In this document: one piece after another, positions 1 to 6,741 of the stretch | Layout of the letters: each line of letters starts with the position of its first letter | Position numbering within the stretch: the first letter of the stretch is position 1 | Assembly (NCBI GenBank): GCA_937921525.1 | Contig: CAKZUM010000332.1 | Coordinates: 1-7,392, forward strand | Direction of reading: 5' to 3' | Length of the DNA: 7,392 nucleotides | DNA from: an uncultured Saprospiraceae bacterium | Lineage (GTDB): Bacteria > Bacteroidota > Bacteroidia > Chitinophagales > Saprospiraceae | The notes under the pieces: generated by a model | Database searches by the model: none | What the model saw: the letters and a program-made list of their open reading frames with translations, nothing else | Told to the model about the DNA's origin: nothing | Made by a program: the position numbers and the translations under genes

Positions 1-1
1 G

Positions 2-205
2 AAAAAACTAATAGCCTCCAAAACGCTACACACAAAGCAACGAACCTATTTCTTTAATTTATTTGAAAATAGTAAACAAGAAAAAATACTAGAAATTACA
101 GAAAGTAAAGTAACAGGACCTAATCAATATCAACGAACTAAAATAATAGTCTTCGACAGCGACCTAGAAGACTTTATAGAGATAATTAATAAATATAAAA
201 AATAA
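2..205 (+). CDS. PUR family DNA/RNA-binding protein (DUF3276), 3' end only
   Basis: The frame is open from the window edge to a TAA at 203-205, giving 67 residues with no ATG, so the 5' end lies outside the window. The peptide carries the family's recognisable core: QRTYFFNLFENSK near residues 13-25, then KILEITESK, then a second half with KIIVFDSDLEDFIEII and a lysine-rich end. This beta-beta-beta-alpha pattern (RTYFF, ITESK, I.VF..DLE.F) matches the PUR/DUF3276 proteins common in Bacteroidota, usually a little over 100 residues, so roughly the N-terminal third is missing. PUR proteins bind single-stranded DNA and RNA; the Borrelia homologue is a nucleic-acid-binding regulator. The target here is unknown. 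A terminator-like hairpin follows 26 bp after the stop, so the gene probably ends its transcript. The family call is from remembered motifs, not a search. Confidence 0.85.
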   Translation, partial: KKLIASKTLHTKQRTYFFNLFENSKQEKILEITESKVTGPNQYQRTKIIVFDSDLEDFIEIINKYKK

Positions 206-231
206 TTAATTTGGCACAGCATTTGCCATAT

Positions 232-287
232 TATAAATAAGTACATTTATCCCGTACGTTATTTATATTGCACCTTTTAAGTTTTTT
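232..287 (+). terminator. Probable AT-rich intrinsic terminator after the PUR gene
   Basis: TATAAATAA (232-240) pairs with TTATTTATA (259-267), and GTAC (241-244) continues the stem with GTAC (254-257). This gives 13 bp with one bulged G at 258 and a 9-nt loop (245-253). T-runs follow at 275-278 and 282-287, somewhat distant from the stem. The stem is mostly A/T, so it is weaker than the later terminators, but its position just after the PUR stop codon fits. Confidence 0.5.
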
Positions 288-315
288 ATTTAAGTATATA
301 AGTTTTTAAGTATAT
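276..315 (+). repeat. Short direct repeats of TTTAAGTATAT
   Basis: TTTAAGTATAT occurs at 289-299 and again at 305-315, a 16-bp period. A shorter TTTAAGT lies at 276-282. The sequence is low in complexity, so this may be chance or replication slippage. A role as a binding site for the downstream gene is possible but not shown. Confidence 0.4.
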
Positions 316-363
316 CCTAAACCTAAGTTTATTCCTTCCGAAAATAACAATAAGTCTTGCCTT

Positions 364-387
364 ATGAGGTGAACGCCGTTCACTCAT
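364..387. other. Compact hairpin in the gap before the large cargo gene
   Basis: GTGAAC (369-374) pairs perfectly with GTTCAC (378-383) across a 3-nt GCC loop, and ATGA (364-367) pairs with TCAT (384-387) with one bulged G at 368. No T-run follows, so it is not a typical terminator. It could be an operator (dyad) or part of a 5' leader. Function unknown. Confidence 0.4.
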
Positions 388-426
388 TCGTTTCCTTACA
401 AAAAGTAGGTATCAGTGTATCCAGTT

Positions 427-475
427 ATAGTAATGCTGTAGCATATTCTATCAATTTTAGAATGTCTATTACTAT
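427..475 (+). other. Two-tier hairpin in the leader of the large cargo gene
   Basis: An outer perfect 8-bp stem joins ATAGTAAT (427-434) to ATTACTAT (468-475). An inner stem joins ATATTCTA (443-450) to TAGAATGT (458-465) with one G-U pair and a 7-nt loop. An asymmetric internal loop of 8 and 2 nt separates them. The structure ends 39 bp before the start codon at 515, so if transcribed it lies in the 5' leader. No known riboswitch or leader family is recognised. Confidence 0.4.
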
Positions 476-514
476 CTCCTGTCTTACACTTCACTATTAA
501 AACCGATTTAAGTA

Positions 515-3500
515 ATGACGACTCTTTCAGCCTTTGGAGGAAGGCCTAAACTATGCTTTCCCAAACCAGAACACTACCGTTTTCTATTTATCTTATTGGT
601 TGCGCTTTGCTCCAATAGTTTAACTGCCCTTGCACAGGATACCCTAAGGACAGATGCCATTGTCAAAATATCCGTTGATTCCATTCCTGATACCATTGTC
701 GTAGCAGACTGTGATCTGGACATTCATTTCCAAAGTGATATGACGGAAGGCATACAATACAGTGACAGTTTGGGGAAACCTAGAAATAGCTTAATCACTT
801 TTTGCCCACCTAATGGTAATAGCAATTTAATATTCACATTCGAAAATCTCGGTTTAGCACCAGGTGATAACCTTTATGCCTATGAAGGTTTTGTAACACA
901 TGCTATGCTAGATGATTCTACCATTCCGATTGTTTCTACAGGAAGTGGTAGCACTGTTCCCGATCCAAAAATTATATTAATTGGTAGTAATGCAGCCGCT
1001 GGCGGTGCATCTAGCTTTAATGGTGGTTGGACAGCTGCTAATTGTGATCGAGCACAAAATGCTACTGGTTGCGTTACCTTTCATTTCACTACTAATGGTG
1101 ATCGAGAAAAGGATATAGGTTGGAGTGCGAAGCTATCTTGCCAAGATCGAACTACCAAAATAATACCACCTGAGAATCAGTTTGTTAGTCTCGATTGTGA
1201 AGAGCTAAAAAGATGGGTAGGTATAGAAACTGGTACCATTGAATCGGTATGTGATATCTCCAATGATAGTATAACAGTACAAATTTTAAATGGAGCTGGT
1301 ACAATTTGTAAAGACACCTGTCTAAAAGCAGGAGATAATTTTACGATTGATACTTTGGCTATAGGTACATACACGATAAAATATTCTTTAAAAATAGATC
1401 CCGAAGTCACTGCGGAATCTTACCTAGCTATTTCTCCTCCAGTAATGGTTTGTAATGATGATGTTAATGTTTCCTTAGGTTCTGGTTGTGGAGCTAAAGT
1501 TACACCAGATATGTTATTGGAAAATCCTTGTGAGGTAGCGAGTGGCTTACTCACAGGAAGTGGAAGTACCATAGGAACAAGTATCAGTTATGAAATAATT
1601 GTAAGAAGAGAAAATGGAGCTATTATAGCGCAAGGTTCTACAGCTAGTGGATATCCAGAAATTAATAAAGATAGTATTAATGTATGTGGTGATACTAAAT
1701 ATCAAGTAGAGATTAAGCGAATTTACGACTATCAAGATGGATGCTGTAGCCAAGGGCCGATAGAAGATATTTGCTGGGGATATATGCAATTTATTGATGA
1801 GACTGGTCCTGCCTTTACAGAAATCAAAACAGATACTTTAAAAGTATGTAATGTTAGTTTGGACTATCTCAGTCAAATTCTAGAAAAACCAACTATTATA
1901 GATAATTGTGATTCTGCAAGAGTAGATTTAGTTGATGTGGAATTAATAGATGGTACTGAATGTGATTCTATTAGTACTTACTTAGCTAAGTGGAAAGCAG
2001 AAGATTTCTGTGGAAATCAAACGCTTCGGTCCGATACCTTGAGAATCTTACGACCAACTGCTAATGACTTTATAAAATTAGATGATATTATTTTGAGTTG
2101 CGGAGTAGACTCAGAGGAAGCTATCAATGATGTAGCGAAGACGGGTATTCCACAATTAGTATTTTCTAATGACACGGTCACACTAAACACAGAAGACTAT
2201 ACTTGTAGCTATATTCTGTTTAAGGAAGATCAGTATTTTCCACATCCGGGAGGTATTAAATTATTTAGATATTGGTCATTTGCAGACCGATGTTCGCCAA
2301 GACCTATTCCCATTAGAATAGATACACAGCTTATTGAGTTTGTAGATACTTTACTTCCTACTTTAGTTTGTCCACCGCATAGTTCTTTAGCAGATGCGGA
2401 GAAATTTCCACTAGATCCTTTTGAATGTACTTTAGGTATTTCTATTGAAACGCCAACAGCAACAGATCTTTGTGATTCAAATCCAACGGTCAAAATGAAT
2501 AGAGTAGAGCAATTAGTACATGGCACTTGGGATAGTATTGCACCCAATCTATCTATTGCTGGAACACTAATGGCAGATACTTTCAGAGTGGGTTGGGAGG
2601 CGTATGATGAGACTGGGAATAAAGCAACGAATATTTGTTATCGCTATTTTATATTAGAAGATTTAACACCTCCTTCTGCTATCTGTAAGGATGAATTAAA
2701 TATATCCTATGGAGATGGAGAAAATACTTTAACGATAGATGAAATTGACGAAATAAGTTGGGATGCCTGCGGTATTGCTGACAGAAAAGTACGAAGAACA
2801 GATGAAGGGGTATGGCGTGATTTTGTAGATTTTTCTTGTGAAGATGTTTTTGATCCAGTAAGAGTGGAACTACAGGTGACAGATTTTTCTGGTAATGAAA
2901 ACGTATGTTGGTTATTTGTAAATGTATTAGATAATGTCCGACCAATATGTGAAACGCTTCCAGATACAATTGCTTATTGTGATGAATTTTTCTCGAAGGA
3001 ATTGGGCGAACCGACCGATGCTGATGGAGATAATCAATTGGAGGATGCAGAATGGCAACCATTGACTGGCGATTTACTTGCTTTATATGAAACCAGATTT
3101 GGGCAGCCAAGTTGTTCTGATAATGCAGTATGCAGAACTTTATCTATCGAACAAGAGTATCAATTAATTTATAGCCAATGTGGAGAGGCAAGTGTTAGAC
3201 GACGTTACCGTGCATTTGATGAAAATCAAGAAGGTCAAGTATCTCCATGGCAAATGCAAATCATTAATGTAAACTACCGACCAGATTGGTCCTTCACTTT
3301 ACCTGTTGATTGGGCAGGGGAGTGTGGCGAAGATGTGCCTGCAGCAGGCATGACGATTACTCGTGGAGCGTGTGATGTATTAGCTTGGGAATATGAAGAT
3401 CAAGTATTTGATATTGTAAGTGATGCTTGTTTCCAAGTAAATAGAACTTACTACATTATCAACTGGTGTACCTACCAACCTGGTTCAGAACCCGTTGACA

Positions 3501-5509
3501 TTACTAGGACAGAGAATGTCTTAGGAGAGGTGCGTGAGGAAAGAGTGATTGATCCTTCTGTATATGGTAATTTAGGCTACTTTAAATATACACAGGTATT
3601 AAAGATTTCGGATAATAACAAACCTGTTGTAACGATCAATCCTGTTCAAACTTGCATCTATGGTGCAGGGGATGTGGCTCCATTTGGAACGGAAGATATA
3701 ACTTTAGGCGCAGGGCCTTATGAGTGTGATACGGTTAGAGTTTTCACCGCAGAGGCAACGGATTGCGAAGATGCTTTCTTTAAAAACTTTAGTTTTGAAT
3801 ACTGGATTTCGGAAGATGGAGTAGAAGTAGGACATGGAGAATCAGAGAAATTCTTCTGGACCGTACAGCCGAAAGTTGAATACACGGTTCGTTTTAGAGT
3901 ATATGATAACTGTGGTAATTTCGGAGATCAGGAAAGAACGTTCGAGTTCTGGGACTGTCGACCACCAACTGTTTTATGTCAAGATACTTTGACGACTAGT
4001 ATTCGGGATGTAGGAACTGCTTTAGTAAGTCCTGCCATTATTGCTGGCAATAGCTTTGATAATTGTTTAGCACCCCAAGCTATGGATTATCGAATATGGC
4101 ATAGTAGTTTTTCCGCAGAAGCACCTGAAGATTTGGAAGGTATTCTTCAGTTACCAAACGCATTAGAACTAGGATGTGATTATGCAAACTTACAAAGTGT
4201 ACAAGTCTTTGTATTGGATGGAGAACAAAATTATGGTTCTTGTGAAACTAGAGTTATTATAGATGATGCAAATAATGCTTGCCAAAGTGATATTACAAAA
4301 CCTAGGGTCGCTGGAAAAATTACAATGGCTAATGGCGAGGCGATAAAAGAAGTAGAAGTCAGAGTAGCTGGAACAGGTATTATGCCAGCACCTTATATGA
4401 CTAGCGAAAATGGAGATTATGCTTTTGAATTAAATGATGGCGCAGCGTATCAATTGATACCAACCAAAGATAACAATCCATTAAATGGAGTGTCTACATT
4501 TGATTTGGTATTAATTAGCAAACATATTTTAGGGGTGGAATATATTCAATCTCCATATTATATCATTGCTGCTGACATCAACCGATCAGGTACGATCACT
4601 GCATTTGATATGGTACAGTTAAGAAGATTGATCTTAAATATTACTACAGAATTCCCTGATAACACGAGCTGGCGTTTTGTGGATGCTTCTTACGAATTTA
4701 ATAGCAATGACCCATTAACAGAGGCATTCAATGAAACAATTGTTGTGGATGTAAATGGTGCAGATCAAATGGAAAATAATTTTATAGCTGTTAAAGTAGG
4801 AGACGTAAGTGGTAATGCATCTGCTGATAAATTAGTAACAGCAGAAGCTCGTACTAATAACGATAGAGTGTCTATTACGATTGAAAATAAAATAGTCAAA
4901 GTTGGACAAGAAATTACAGTTGATTTCACGATTCCAGCAGATCAACAATTAGATGGTTATCAGTTTGCTTTAGCTTATCAAGGTTTAAGTCTTATTGAAA
5001 TGCAAGAAGGTTTAGTGAAAGAAGGAAATATTGGATGGACCTTGAAGGAGAGAAATATCCTACCAATCAGTTGGAATAAAGTAAACGGACAAAATTTTGA
5101 AAGTGATCAATTTACTTTAACTTTCAAAGCAGAAAAAACAGCTTCATTAAGTGAATTACTAATGATTCAACCAACAATAATGGAGGCAGAAGCTTATACA
5201 GCAGAAAATGAAATCAAACAACTAGAATTAGCATTCACAGCTATAACTACTCCTTTTGAAGTGCAGCAAAATAGACCAAACCCTTTTACCAATCAAACAA
5301 CGATTGGCTTCCAATTACCTGAATCAGATATGGTGTTACTAACGATCTTAACACCCGATGGTAAAGAGGTGAAGAAATGGTCACAATACTTTGAGAAGGG
5401 ATATAACGAATGGATTATTCAAAGCCGTGAGTTGTCGGAAAAAGGAATTCTATATTACAAGATACAGACAAAAGATCAGGTTCAGACTAAGAAAATGATC
5501 TTGCTCTAA
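515..5509 (+). CDS. Giant T9SS-secreted multidomain protein with CUB-like, HYR-like, dockerin-like and cohesin-like domains
   Basis: 1664 residues, read as a secreted or surface-anchored protein exported by Sec and then the type IX secretion system. The ATG at 515 is the only Met before a signal peptide whose hydrophobic stretch spans about 22-40, with likely cleavage after ALA at 38-40; the 21-residue lead before it is long. Domains in order: CUB-like at about 62-210 (LIFTFENLGLAPGDNLYAYEG at its centre is the typical strand pattern); a cysteine-rich series of HYR/Ig-like modules at about 300-1250, with module-end motifs of the form D-x-(C/S/T)-G-N at 497-501, 698-702, 790-794 and 1131-1135; a carboxypeptidase-regulatory-like beta fold at about 1262-1318; a dockerin-like pair at about 1319-1376 with 12-residue loops (D1319, N1321, D1330 and D1354, N1356, S1358, T1360, D1365), probably Ca-binding; a cohesin-like domain at about 1450-1575; and a type A sorting tail at about 1578-1664, with NRPNPFTNQTTIGFQLP at 1586-1602 and a KKMILL end. 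No catalytic domain is recognised. Adhesion or matrix function is inference. A strong terminator follows directly, so it is probably monocistronic. Confidence 0.93.
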   Translation: MTTLSAFGGRPKLCFPKPEHYRFLFILLVALCSNSLTALAQDTLRTDAIVKISVDSIPDTIVVADCDLDIHFQSDMTEGIQYSDSLGKPRNSLITFCPPNGNSNLIFTFENLGLAPGDNLYAYEGFVTHAMLDDSTIPIVSTGSGSTVPDPKIILIGSNAAAGGASSFNGGWTAANCDRAQNATGCVTFHFTTNGDREKDIGWSAKLSCQDRTTKIIPPENQFVSLDCEELKRWVGIETGTIESVCDISNDSITVQILNGAGTICKDTCLKAGDNFTIDTLAIGTYTIKYSLKIDPEVTAESYLAISPPVMVCNDDVNVSLGSGCGAKVTPDMLLENPCEVASGLLTGSGSTIGTSISYEIIVRRENGAIIAQGSTASGYPEINKDSINVCGDTKYQVEIKRIYDYQDGCCSQGPIEDICWGYMQFIDETGPAFTEIKTDTLKVCNVSLDYLSQILEKPTIIDNCDSARVDLVDVELIDGTECDSISTYLAKWKAEDFCGNQTLRSDTLRILRPTANDFIKLDDIILSCGVDSEEAINDVAKTGIPQLVFSNDTVTLNTEDYTCSYILFKEDQYFPHPGGIKLFRYWSFADRCSPRPIPIRIDTQLIEFVDTLLPTLVCPPHSSLADAEKFPLDPFECTLGISIETPTATDLCDSNPTVKMNRVEQLVHGTWDSIAPNLSIAGTLMADTFRVGWEAYDETGNKATNICYRYFILEDLTPPSAICKDELNISYGDGENTLTIDEIDEISWDACGIADRKVRRTDEGVWRDFVDFSCEDVFDPVRVELQVTDFSGNENVCWLFVNVLDNVRPICETLPDTIAYCDEFFSKELGEPTDADGDNQLEDAEWQPLTGDLLALYETRFGQPSCSDNAVCRTLSIEQEYQLIYSQCGEASVRRRYRAFDENQEGQVSPWQMQIINVNYRPDWSFTLPVDWAGECGEDVPAAGMTITRGACDVLAWEYEDQVFDIVSDACFQVNRTYYIINWCTYQPGSEPVDITRTENVLGEVREERVIDPSVYGNLGYFKYTQVLKISDNNKPVVTINPVQTCIYGAGDVAPFGTEDITLGAGPYECDTVRVFTAEATDCEDAFFKNFSFEYWISEDGVEVGHGESEKFFWTVQPKVEYTVRFRVYDNCGNFGDQERTFEFWDCRPPTVLCQDTLTTSIRDVGTALVSPAIIAGNSFDNCLAPQAMDYRIWHSSFSAEAPEDLEGILQLPNALELGCDYANLQSVQVFVLDGEQNYGSCETRVIIDDANNACQSDITKPRVAGKITMANGEAIKEVEVRVAGTGIMPAPYMTSENGDYAFELNDGAAYQLIPTKDNNPLNGVSTFDLVLISKHILGVEYIQSPYYIIAADINRSGTITAFDMVQLRRLILNITTEFPDNTSWRFVDASYEFNSNDPLTEAFNETIVVDVNGADQMENNFIAVKVGDVSGNASADKLVTAEARTNNDRVSITIENKIVKVGQEITVDFTIPADQQLDGYQFALAYQGLSLIEMQEGLVKEGNIGWTLKERNILPISWNKVNGQNFESDQFTLTFKAEKTASLSELLMIQPTIMEAEAYTAENEIKQLELAFTAITTPFEVQQNRPNPFTNQTTIGFQLPESDMVLLTILTPDGKEVKKWSQYFEKGYNEWIIQSRELSEKGILYYKIQTKDQVQTKKMILL

Positions 5510-5530
5510 ATCAAATATTAAGAGCATCCA

Positions 5531-5584
5531 GTAATAGATAGCTATGCTAGTTGTAAGCTAGCATAGCTACTACTTACCTTTTTT
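5531..5584 (+). terminator. Intrinsic terminator of the large cargo gene
   Basis: TAGCTATGCTAG (5539-5550) and CTAGCATAGCTA (5558-5569) form a perfect 12-bp stem with a 7-nt loop, TTGTAAG. GTAA (5531-5534) can also pair with TTAC (5574-5577), which brings the stem close to the six Ts at 5579-5584. It begins about 20 bp after the stop codon of the giant gene. Confidence 0.8.
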
Positions 5585-5631
5585 AACACTACTACTTTAC
5601 AAGACAAGAATTTTAAAATTATAGTTTCTAT

Positions 5632-5800
5632 CATAGAAGCCCTAGGCACTCTATGCCCAATAATACCAAATGAAATAGAGGAGTAGGAGAACACTATCTG
5701 TGTCCTATTACCTAAAGATTAATTCTTTACCAATACTTATTTTTTTATTTCCCGTTTAAATTTATTAGGTAAGCAGTTCCTTGAATTGCTTACCTTTTTT
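5632..5800 (+). ncRNA. Candidate small structured RNA between two terminators
   Basis: After the first terminator the + strand shows a row of hairpins and no reading frame. CATAGA (5632-5637) pairs with TCTATG (5650-5655), with an inner GCC/GGC stem (5639-5641 with 5645-5647). TAGG plus ACAC (5684-5687, 5691-5694) pairs with GTGT plus CCTA (5700-5707), with a 3-nt bulge. AAAGA (5714-5718) pairs with TCTTT (5724-5728). The row ends in a clear intrinsic terminator at 5767-5800. A terminator with no gene in front of it suggests a short non-coding transcript. No promoter is convincing and the 5' end is a guess. It does not match 6S, SRP, tmRNA or RNase P RNA as far as I can recall. Confidence 0.25.
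5767..5800 (+). terminator. Second intrinsic terminator, with no obvious gene upstream
   Basis: AGGTAAGCA (5767-5775) pairs perfectly with TGCTTACCT (5787-5795). The stem continues through a G-U pair and TTC/GAA (5777-5779 with 5783-5785) to a 3-nt loop, about 13 bp in all. It runs directly into six Ts at 5795-5800. The T-run lies only on the + side, so it acts on + strand transcripts. It either backs up the terminator at 5531-5584 or ends an unannotated small RNA. Confidence 0.75.
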
Positions 5801-5808
5801 AATTTCAT

Positions 5809-5843
5809 AATTGTGTCAGCACTCTTGGTGCGGACATAATTTT
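5809..5843 (+). other. Third hairpin, terminator-like but with a short T-run
   Basis: AATTGTGTC (5809-5817) pairs with GACATAATT (5833-5841) with one G-U pair. After one A/G mismatch, GCAC (5819-5822) pairs with GTGC (5828-5831) around a 5-nt loop. Only four Ts follow (5840-5843). It starts 8 bp after the previous T-run. It could be a third terminator, an operator dyad or the relic of a mobile element end; the sequence alone does not decide. Confidence 0.4.
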
Positions 5844-5960
5844 ACAGGAATCGATTCGATGAACTCCAAAACGTATACTACAATAATGTTGGTAAAAGAT
5901 TATTTTTGCGAAACGCTACAAGAAATTATTTAGAAAGTTCAAATAGTTATTAATGCATGT

Positions 5961-6188
5961 TCTTTGACAAATCCAATGAGAAATTTTGGATCGTTGAGGT
6001 TTGCAACCATAGCCGTCAGGCTTAGAGCGAAGGCAGATGGCAGAAATTTTAAAAATGGCTGTCATCTTTCCCAGAAACCCAGATGACAGCCACTTTACAA
6101 GTTTCTGCCATCAATAGTCCGTCTCTTAGCCTGACGGTCATGGTTACAAACTTTGACGATCTACTACAATCATAGAATTTGTCAGAGA
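5961..6188. repeat. 228-bp fold-back inverted repeat (MITE-like) abutting dcd
   Basis: Two arms of about 107 bp face each other around a 13-nt loop (6068-6080). Outer ends: TCTTTGACAAAT (5961-5972) against ATTTGTCAGAGA (6177-6188), one mismatch. Middle block: 5989-6027 against 6123-6161, 32 of 39 positions complementary, including CCGTCAGGCT against AGCCTGACGG. Inner block: 6036-6067 against 6081-6112, 28 of 32 positions, with a perfect 12-bp apex stem, TGGCTGTCATCT/AGATGACAGCCA. The blocks between are diverged. Four of the seven middle-block mismatches would be G-U pairs in + strand RNA. There is no transposase and no clear target-site duplication. The ends, length and fold-back form resemble a MITE or a dispersed genomic repeat, which is inference; copy number cannot be seen here. 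It ends 16 bp before the dcd start codon, so it forms the immediate upstream region of that gene. Confidence 0.85.
6152..6181 (+). promoter_or_regulatory. Possible Bacteroidota-type promoter for dcd inside the inverted repeat
   Basis: TTTG at 6152-6155 is followed after 17 bp by TAGAATTTG at 6173-6181. The known Bacteroidota pattern is a TTG-type -33 box and a TAnnTTTG -7 box about 19-21 bp apart; here the -7 box has one extra base between TA and TTTG and the spacing is a little short. Transcription would start near 6187-6190, giving a leader of only about 15-18 nt before the ATG at 6205. Both boxes lie in the right arm of the repeat. Confidence 0.3.
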
Positions 6189-6204
6189 GCCTTAAAATAT
6201 AAAT

Positions 6205-6741
6205 ATGATTTTAGGTGATAAAGAAATATTAGCAGCAATTGCAAAAAAAGAAATTATTATAGAACCATTTAGAAAAAAGTGTTTAGGAACAAATTCCTAT
6301 GACGTCCATCTAGGAAAATATTTAGCCAGATATAAGGATCATATACTAGATGCCAAGAAACACAACGAGATAGAAAATTTTGAAATTCCTAAAGAAGGCT
6401 ATGTCTTACATCCTAATACTTTATACCTAGGAGTAACGGAAGAATATACCGAAACACACACGACTGTTCCTTTTTTGGAAGGTAAATCTTCAGTCGGTCG
6501 ACTAGGTATTGATATTCATGCTACGGCAGGTAAAGGCGATGTAGGTTTTTGTAATACTTGGACACTAGAAATTTCTTGTACCCATCCAGTTCGGGTATAT
6601 GCCGGTATGCCTATTGGTCAATTGATCTATTTTATGGTGGCAGGAGATATTAAAAATTATTATAACAAAAAAAAGAACGCTAAATACAATACGAGGACAA
6701 TCAGACCTGTAGAAAGCATGATGTGGAAAAATAAATTTTAA
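6205..6741 (+). CDS. dcd: dCTP deaminase
   Basis: 178 residues, the usual full length. Dcd deaminates dCTP to dUTP in the cytoplasm; dUTPase then makes dUMP, the precursor of dTMP. The sequence shows the family hallmarks: an N-terminal MILGDKEI start, CLGTNSYDVHLG at 26-37, the nucleotide-binding segment EGKSSVGRLGIDIHATAG at 92-109 (S95, S96 and R99 match the conserved S-S-x-x-R), and TWTLEI at 118-123, where E122 corresponds to the catalytic glutamate of E. coli Dcd. GMPIGQLIYF at 134-143 and the AKYNTR plus SMMWKNKF tail are typical of Bacteroidota forms. Some archaeal relatives also have dUTPase activity; the sequence alone does not settle this. The ATG at 6205 is supported because homology begins at that Met. 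Upstream there is A/T-rich sequence and no Shine-Dalgarno. The gene stands alone, with a fold-back repeat before it and no gene directly after. Confidence 0.97.
   Translation: MILGDKEILAAIAKKEIIIEPFRKKCLGTNSYDVHLGKYLARYKDHILDAKKHNEIENFEIPKEGYVLHPNTLYLGVTEEYTETHTTVPFLEGKSSVGRLGIDIHATAGKGDVGFCNTWTLEISCTHPVRVYAGMPIGQLIYFMVAGDIKNYYNKKKNAKYNTRTIRPVESMMWKNKF

Noticed and set aside
211..228. TGGCA/TGCCA 5-bp dyad right after the PUR stop codon
   Set aside because: The stem is short, no T-run follows, and the larger hairpin at 232-267 explains the terminator better.
1177..3110. Four - strand ORFs of 77-143 codons at 1177-1410, 1547-1789, 2230-2547 and 2679-3110
   Set aside because: They lie entirely inside the giant + strand gene and have no recognisable domains, and the opposite frame has convincing homology throughout.
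5859..5933. A 24-codon + strand ORF starting ATGAACTCC and ending TAG, just before the inverted repeat
   Set aside because: Too short, with no recognisable motif and no supporting context; expected by chance in AT-rich intergenic DNA.
5939..6175. Short ORFs in the arms of the inverted repeat: a 23-residue peptide on the - strand (5939-6010, starting MVANLNDP) and an 11-residue one on the + strand (6140-6175, MVTNFDDLLQS)
   Set aside because: They resemble each other because the arms are reverse complements. This is a by-product of the repeat, not evidence of genes, although such repeats are often annotated as small hypothetical proteins.
5961..6188. Possibility that the inverted repeat is an integron attC site or a phage attachment site
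   Set aside because: There is no integrase, no cassette structure and no attC-type core sites (GTTRRRY or its complement) at the ends, and the gene next to it is the housekeeping gene dcd.
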